Source of the DNA: Flavobacterium tructae
GTDB taxonomy: Bacteria > Bacteroidota > Bacteroidia > Flavobacteriales > Flavobacteriaceae
Assembly (NCBI RefSeq): GCF_002217475.1
Contig: NZ_MUHH01000026.1
Location: 28,139-63,621 of the forward strand
Direction of reading: 5' to 3'
DNA: 35,483 nucleotides
The stretch's first letter is position 1. Each line of letters begins with the position of its first letter. Under the pieces are notes generated by a model. The model made no database searches and was not told the DNA's origin. It saw nothing but the letters and a program-made list of their open reading frames with translations. Position numbers and translations under genes: made by a program. Of the stretch, positions 31,719 to 35,483 are shown one piece after another.

Positions 31719-32336
31719 TTATTTATATTTTTTGAACATTATTAATCCGTACAAGATATGCAAAATACCAAATCCAATGATCCAAAAAATCAAACCGTAT
31801 CCAATTAAAAAAAGAGAAATAAATCCTAAAATTAACTCACAAAAACCTAAATATTTAATATCAGAATAGGTATACTTTTCAGCGTTTATCAAAGCCAGTC
31901 CATAAAAAATTAAGGTAGCCGGCGCAATTAAACCATAAACTTCATGATAAATTAGTGCCAGACAAAATATACCTCCAGCCAATAATGGAATGGTTAAATT
32001 AAAAAGCATGTTTTTGGTTGCCGATGTCCAAATAGGCAAATCATACTTTTTGCTTTTTCTAACAGTAAAAAGCAAACCAAACGTAAAAGCTACCGCCAAA
32101 ATAATTAAACCAGTCAACACTAACTCTGAAACTAAATTAGCAGAATATTGTTGTCCATAATCTCCACCAAAATACTCGAGACCGTTTGCTTTAAACAATT
32201 GATAAACATATAATCCTCCAATCAAAGCCGAAAGTCCCGCAAATACTCCTGAAAGGCCGCTTAATGATATAAATCTTGAAGAACGCTCCATCATGGAACG
32301 AATATGGGCTAAATCTTCTTGGTGCTTCTGATTCAT
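31719..32336 (-). CDS. Six-helix membrane protein of unknown function, partner of the winged-helix regulator
   Basis: 205 residues. About 20 N-terminal residues (HQEDLAHIRSMMERSSRF) are a cytosolic amphipathic segment, followed by about six membrane helices (24-46, 68-92, 108-128, 133-148, 160-180, 182-200). I recognise the pattern (EDLAxIRxMMExSSRFxSLSG) as one often encoded next to HTH_34 regulators in Bacteroidota but no function is established. It is the first gene of the operon and its promoter carries the shared AAAGT operator candidate. It could sense the membrane or be the transport target of the regulator; both are inference. Confidence 0.75.
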   Translation of the reverse strand: MNQKHQEDLAHIRSMMERSSRFISLSGLSGVFAGLSALIGGLYVYQLFKANGLEYFGGDYGQQYSANLVSELVLTGLIILAVAFTFGLLFTVRKSKKYDLPIWTSATKNMLFNLTIPLLAGGIFCLALIYHEVYGLIAPATLIFYGLALINAEKYTYSDIKYLGFCELILGFISLFLIGYGLIFWIIGFGILHILYGLIMFKKYK

Positions 32337-32340
32337 AAAT

Positions 32341-32363
32341 AAAGTACTTTGAGATACAAAGTT
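32341..32363. promoter_or_regulatory. Operator candidate overlapping the promoter of the membrane-protein/regulator operon
   Basis: AAAGTACTTTG, five bases, CAAAGTT, the same pattern as at 31375-31397. The right half-site lies inside the -7 element (CAAAGTTA on the plus strand) and the left palindrome covers the predicted transcription start, the position expected for a repressor. Confidence 0.6.
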
Positions 32364-32386
32364 ATACTTTATTTTGAATTAACAAA
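32357..32386 (-). promoter_or_regulatory. Bacteroidota-type promoter of the membrane-protein/regulator operon
   Basis: On the minus strand TTTG (32386-32383), 18 bases, TAACTTTG (32364-32357). Consensus is TTTG/TTG-N19-TAnnTTTG. The predicted transcription start is about 14 bases upstream of the gene start at 32336. Confidence 0.7.
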
Positions 32387-32397
32387 CTAATTTTTGG

Positions 32398-32541
32398 GAA
32401 AATTTCGCAAAGATGCGCGGAGATTCCACAGAGATTCACAAAGATTTTTATTGTATTACTTTACGCAATCTCTGTGAACCTCTTCAGAACTCAAAAAATC
32501 CCACGAAGACTCACAAAGCCGGCACAGAGATGCATGGAGTC
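32398..32541. repeat. Degenerate CACAGAGATT / TTTCGCAAAG intergenic repeat
   Basis: CACAGAGATT (32427-32436) is inverted as AATCTCTGTG (32467-32476) and recurs as CACAGAGAT (32523-32531), with TTTCGCAAAGATGCG at the left end and further CACAAAG words. The layout matches the GCCACAGATT elements and shares words with the TTTGCG repeats at the window edges, so it may be an eroded hybrid. Confidence 0.6.
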
Positions 32542-32599
32542 TTTTATGCATTCTTTTCTAAAAAAAAATCCCAAATCCCAACTTTATAAAACATGGATA

Positions 32600-32895
32600 G
32601 TCCCTATAAGACATTTTTTCTTATTTTTTCTACCGAAATGTGACTCCTAACGGAGTTTATATTGTAGCGAATAAATAAACGCTAACAACAGATAACTTAC
32701 CTTTTTTCTGCAGATATGTGACTCCTAGCGGAGTCTATATCGTAGACAATAGGTAATTACAACATAATAGCCATTACAGCATTTTTCTACACTAACATTA
32801 AACTCTTGAAAGAGCTTATCCCATAAGGATCAAATAAAGGTAACACAACAACTAACCTGATTCGTCTTGTCCCGTAGGGACTATACCTTGAGATT
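32600..32895. repeat. Island of short hairpin repeats
   Basis: Two clear copies 78 bp apart (32624-32673 and 32702-32751), about 42 of 50 bases identical: T6CT, ATGTGACTCCTA, then CGGAGT, TATAT, GTAG, AATA. Each centres on a 6-bp stem GACTCC/GGAGTY with a 4-base loop (32642-32657 and 32720-32735). Two diverged copies follow: CTCTT-GA-AAGAG with the same upstream TTTTTCTAC (near 32802-32813) and GTCCC-GTA-GGGAC followed by TATACCTTGAG (32869-32892). The stems differ in sequence but remain paired. A GTCCCTATAAGAC at 32609-32621 may be a fifth. Dispersed MITE-like or REP-like element. Confidence 0.7.
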
Positions 32896-32923
32896 CCAAC
32901 ATTAACTTCACCCCATCCAAAAA

Positions 32924-32949
32924 AAAGCCCGTTCTCTCGAACAGGCTTT
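32924..32949 (-). terminator. Intrinsic terminator of folD
   Basis: AAAGCCCGTTC (32924-32934) pairs with GAACAGGCTTT (32939-32949), one wobble pair, short loop; on the minus strand it is followed by a T-run and lies ~25 bases after the folD stop. Confidence 0.88.
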
Positions 32950-32973
32950 AATCTAAAATTTATTTCTACACTA

Positions 32974-33858
32974 TTAATTTTTAGCGCTTCGCATCTTTCT
33001 TGCTAAAAGTGTATTTTTCAACAACATTGCAATGGTCATTGGTCCTACTCCACCCGGAACCGGCGTAATAAATGATGATTTTTTACTTACACCGTCGAAA
33101 TCAACGTCACCTGTAATTACATATCCTTTTGGATGTGAAGCATCTTCTACTCTTGTAATTCCAACGTCAATTACTACTACCCCATCTTTCACCATGTCGG
33201 CTTTTAAGTAATTTGGCACTCCTAATGCCGTGATAATAATATCAGCACTTCTGGTATACTCCTCAATGTTTTGGGTTCTGCTGTGCGTTAGAGTAACTGT
33301 AGAATCTCCCGGATTTCCTTTACGGCTCATTAAAAGACTCATTGGTCGGCCCACGATATGACTTCTGCCAATAACAACCGTATGTTTTCCTGCAGTTTCA
33401 ATATTGTAACGCTCTAACAACTGCATGATTCCAAATGGTGTTGCAGGAATAAAGCTGTCCATCTCTAAAGCCATTTTTCCAAAATTAGCAGGATGAAATC
33501 CATCAACATCTTTGTCAGGATCAATAGCCATTAGAATCTTTTGTTCGCTGATGTGTTTTGGCAAAGGTAACTGCACAATAAATCCGTCCAGATTATCGTC
33601 TTCATTCAGTTCTTTAATTTTTGCCAGTAGTTCTGTTTCTGTAATTGTTTCGGGTAAACTCACCAAAGTCGAATCAAAGCCTATTTGCTGGCAAGATCTC
33701 ACTTTACTTCCTACGTAAGTTAAACTTGCTCCGTCAGTTCCAACGATTACTGCTGCCAAATGAGGTACTTTCCCTCCGGCATCTTTTATCGATTGAACTT
33801 CGGCTGCGATTTCGTTTTTAATGTCTTCAGCTGTTTTTTTACCGTCTAGTAGTTGCAT
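32974..33858 (-). CDS. folD: Bifunctional methylenetetrahydrofolate dehydrogenase / methenyltetrahydrofolate cyclohydrolase
   Basis: 294 residues, full length. It interconverts 5,10-methylene- and 10-formyl-tetrahydrofolate using NADP. Markers are [13 protein letters not shown] (catalytic Tyr and Lys), the FolD signature region [24 protein letters not shown], the NADP-binding GRSHIVGRP and [15 protein letters not shown] near the C-terminus. The start ATG gives [13 protein letters not shown], usual for the family. It lies between its own terminator and the ffh terminator region (130 bp after ffh), so it is likely a separate unit. Confidence 0.97.
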   Translation of the reverse strand: MQLLDGKKTAEDIKNEIAAEVQSIKDAGGKVPHLAAVIVGTDGASLTYVGSKVRSCQQIGFDSTLVSLPETITETELLAKIKELNEDDNLDGFIVQLPLPKHISEQKILMAIDPDKDVDGFHPANFGKMALEMDSFIPATPFGIMQLLERYNIETAGKHTVVIGRSHIVGRPMSLLMSRKGNPGDSTVTLTHSRTQNIEEYTRSADIIITALGVPNYLKADMVKDGVVVIDVGITRVEDASHPKGYVITGDVDFDGVSKKSSFITPVPGGVGPMTIAMLLKNTLLARKMRSAKN

Positions 33859-33929
33859 TGTTTTATTTTAGTTTCTGATTTAAAATTTCCGGTTTCACGT
33901 TAAAAGCGAAACACCTATTTATATTAATC

Positions 33930-33985
33930 AAAAAAGTTTCAAGTTGTAGTTTCATAACCTGAAACCTTAAACTTGAAACTTTTTT
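33930..33985 (-). terminator. Intrinsic terminator of ffh with nested hairpin
   Basis: Outer arms AAAAAAGTTTCAAGT (33930-33944) and ACTTGAAACTTTTTT (33971-33985), 15 bp perfect, enclosing a second small hairpin GTTTCA/TGAAAC. The right arm begins 3 bases from the ffh stop codon, so the terminator follows the coding region directly; the word GTTTCAAG/CTTGAAAC recurs as in other repeat families here. Confidence 0.85.
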
Positions 33986-33988
33986 ATT

Positions 33989-35341
33989 TTATCTCGGCAT
34001 TCCGCCTGGCATTCCTTTCATTCCGCCCATCATCTTCATCAGATTTTTTCCGCCCGGACCCTGCATCATCTTCATCATCTTGCTCATTTGGTCAAACTGC
34101 TTCATTAACTGATTTACCTGCTCGACTTTGGTTCCGGAACCTTTAGCGATTCTGGCTTTTCTTTTCACGTCGATTATCGAAGGTTTACTTCTTTCTATCG
34201 GGGTCATCGAGTGGATGATCGCCTCAATATGTTTAAAAGCATCGTCTTCTATCTCTACGTCTTTCATGGCTTTTGAAGCACCCGGTATCATTCCGACCAA
34301 GTCTTTCATGTTACCCATTTTCTTTACTTGCTGAATTTGCGTAAGGAAATCATCAAAACCAAATTCGTTTTTAGCGATTTTCTTTTGAAGTTTTCTGGCT
34401 TCTTCTTCATCAAATTGCTCCTGTGCTCTCTCTACAAGCGACACAACGTCACCCATACCTAAGATACGCTCAGCCATACGATCCGGATAGAAAACATCAA
34501 TTGCCTCCATCTTCTCACCCGTACCTACAAATTTGATCGGTTTGTTTACAACCGATTTAATCGAAATTGCAGCTCCACCACGTGTATCACCATCTAATTT
34601 TGTTAAAATAACTCCATCAAAATTCAGGATGTCATTGAAGGCTTTTGCAGTATTTACAGCATCCTGTCCTGTCATAGAATCTACAACAAACAAGGTTTCC
34701 TGAGGCTGAATTGCTTTATGAACACGAGCAATTTCATCCATCATTTCCTGATCCACTGCTAAACGACCGGCCGTATCAACAATCACTACGTTAAAACCGT
34801 TAGCTTTTGCATGTTTGATTGCATTTTGAGCAATTTCAACAGGATTTTTATTTTCCGGCTCTGAATAAACCTCAACACCTATTTGATCTCCCACAACATG
34901 TAACTGATTAATCGCCGCAGGACGGTAGATATCACACGCTACTAAAAGTGGTTTTTTATTTTTCTTTGTCTTTAAGAAATTGGCCAGTTTCCCTGAGAAG
35001 GTTGTTTTCCCCGATCCCTGAAGTCCTGACATTAAAATAACAGAAGGATTTCCGGAAAGATTAACACCGGCAACATCACCACCCATCAATTCCGTTAGTT
35101 CGTCTTTAACTAACTTCACCAGCAATTGTCCCGGCTGAAGCGTTGTTAAAACGTCCTGACCAATTGCTTTTTCTTTTACTTTAGTGGTAAAATCTTTAGC
35201 AATTTTAAAGTTAACATCGGCATCAAGTAAGGCACGACGAACTTCTTTTAAAGTATCGGCAACGTTTACTTCTGTAATTTTACCGTGTCCTTTTAATATA
35301 TGGAAGGCTTTATCTAACTTATCACTTAAATTATCAAACAT
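33989..35341 (-). CDS. ffh: Signal recognition particle protein Ffh (SRP54)
   Basis: 450 residues. NG GTPase domain: G1 GLQGSGKTT (106-114), CDIYRPAA, DTAGR (G3), TKLDGDTRGGAA (G4 TKLD), and GTGEKMEAIDVFYPDRMAERILGMGD. The methionine-rich M domain (about 295-450) with KRKARIAKGSGTK (RNA-binding region), QVNQLMKQFDQMSKMMKMM and the terminal GGMKGMPGGMPR binds signal sequences and 4.5S RNA. It delivers nascent membrane proteins to FtsY/SecYEG. The gene starts 142 bp from the window end, with a good promoter upstream (35364-35394); neither the SRP RNA gene nor ftsY is in the window. Confidence 0.98.
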   Translation of the reverse strand: MFDNLSDKLDKAFHILKGHGKITEVNVADTLKEVRRALLDADVNFKIAKDFTTKVKEKAIGQDVLTTLQPGQLLVKLVKDELTELMGGDVAGVNLSGNPSVILMSGLQGSGKTTFSGKLANFLKTKKNKKPLLVACDIYRPAAINQLHVVGDQIGVEVYSEPENKNPVEIAQNAIKHAKANGFNVVIVDTAGRLAVDQEMMDEIARVHKAIQPQETLFVVDSMTGQDAVNTAKAFNDILNFDGVILTKLDGDTRGGAAISIKSVVNKPIKFVGTGEKMEAIDVFYPDRMAERILGMGDVVSLVERAQEQFDEEEARKLQKKIAKNEFGFDDFLTQIQQVKKMGNMKDLVGMIPGASKAMKDVEIEDDAFKHIEAIIHSMTPIERSKPSIIDVKRKARIAKGSGTKVEQVNQLMKQFDQMSKMMKMMQGPGGKNLMKMMGGMKGMPGGMPR

Positions 35342-35363
35342 ACTTTTTTCTTTATTTGAAGTG

Positions 35364-35394
35364 CAAAGATAATCTAATTAGGCATTTCAGGCAA
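35364..35394 (-). promoter_or_regulatory. Bacteroidota-type promoter of ffh
   Basis: On the minus strand TTG (35394-35392), 20 bases, TATCTTTG (35371-35364). The predicted leader to the ffh ATG is about 15 bases. Confidence 0.65.
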
Positions 35395-35436
35395 TTTTTA
35401 TTTAATCACATTTAAACTTGAAGTGTACGCTAATTT

Positions 35437-35483
35437 TACCGCAAAGAGCGCAAAGTTTTTTTGCTCCCAAAGACGCAAAGTCG
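35437..35483. repeat. GCAAAG-type repeat at window end
   Basis: ACCGCAAAGAGCGCAAAG, then TTTTTTTGCTCCCAAAGACGCAAAG: three CGCAAAG/GCAAAG words, the reverse complement of the TTTGCGG words at the start of the window. Truncated by the window edge. Confidence 0.5.

Larger units (their letters stand above)
32337..32973. other. 637-bp intergenic region between the membrane-protein operon and folD, with two repeat clusters
   Basis: The longest gap in the window; no coding region seen. From the left it holds the operon promoter, a degenerate CACAGAGATT/AATCTCTGTG cluster (32398-32541), an island of short hairpin repeats (32600-32895) and the folD terminator (32924-32949). Confidence 0.8.

Overview
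The window looks like a chromosomal, mostly housekeeping segment of a Flavobacterium-type member of the Bacteroidota. This rests on the low GC content, near absence of Shine-Dalgarno sequences, promoters of the TTG-N19-TAnnTTTG type, several TTG start codons, Bacteroidota-specific families (DUF6576-tailed rhomboid, DUF4173 membrane protein, Nif3 with an inserted domain) and the gene order mutL / two rhomboids / EEP hydrolase next to ribH / TPR protein / recF. I see no tRNA, rRNA, CRISPR array, prophage, transposase or integrase. About 34 genes are supported.

Layout. Positions 95-6490 (minus strand) hold two transcription units: mutL, rhomboid, rhomboid and an EEP hydrolase (4843 down to 95), and a membrane-anchored TPR protein followed by ribH (6490 down to 5062), with a hairpin terminator between them. 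Positions 6890-10715 (plus) hold recF, a rhodanese-thioredoxin lipoprotein, a DUF2461 protein and a GT4 glycosyltransferase. Positions 10810-11523 (minus) carry a secreted unknown protein whose reading frame is broken by one in-frame TGA. Positions 11643-17893 (plus) hold a Tat-signal aminotransferase, murB, a PaiB-like FMN protein, a membrane GT2 glycosyltransferase overlapping an ECF sigma factor, a TonB-like protein and a bacterial PH-domain protein. An M48 peptidase faces them (18824 down to 17961).

Positions 19157-23308 (plus) hold lipA, gap and a TPR hybrid histidine kinase, convergent with lpxK (24354 down to 23332). Positions 24439-28699 (plus) hold the Nif3-like and coiled-coil zinc-ribbon-like pair, an alpha/beta hydrolase, an ABM monooxygenase and an rluF-like pseudouridine synthase. 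Positions 28773-35341 (minus) hold corA, a DUF4173 membrane protein, a winged-helix regulator with its membrane partner, folD and ffh.

The coding content is conventional. The less explained signals are: a split gene with an in-frame UGA; a MutL whose C-terminal nuclease motifs are all degenerate; a zinc-ribbon family protein that has lost all four cysteines; a three-half-site operator candidate shared by the regulator/membrane-protein operon and the neighbouring DUF4173 gene; and many intergenic repeats of several families (8-bp-periodic CTAAG words, GCCACAGATT palindromes, TTTGCG repeats, and an island of short hairpins at 32,600-32,895). In some of these the word changes from copy to copy while base-pairing is kept, which points to selection on structure.
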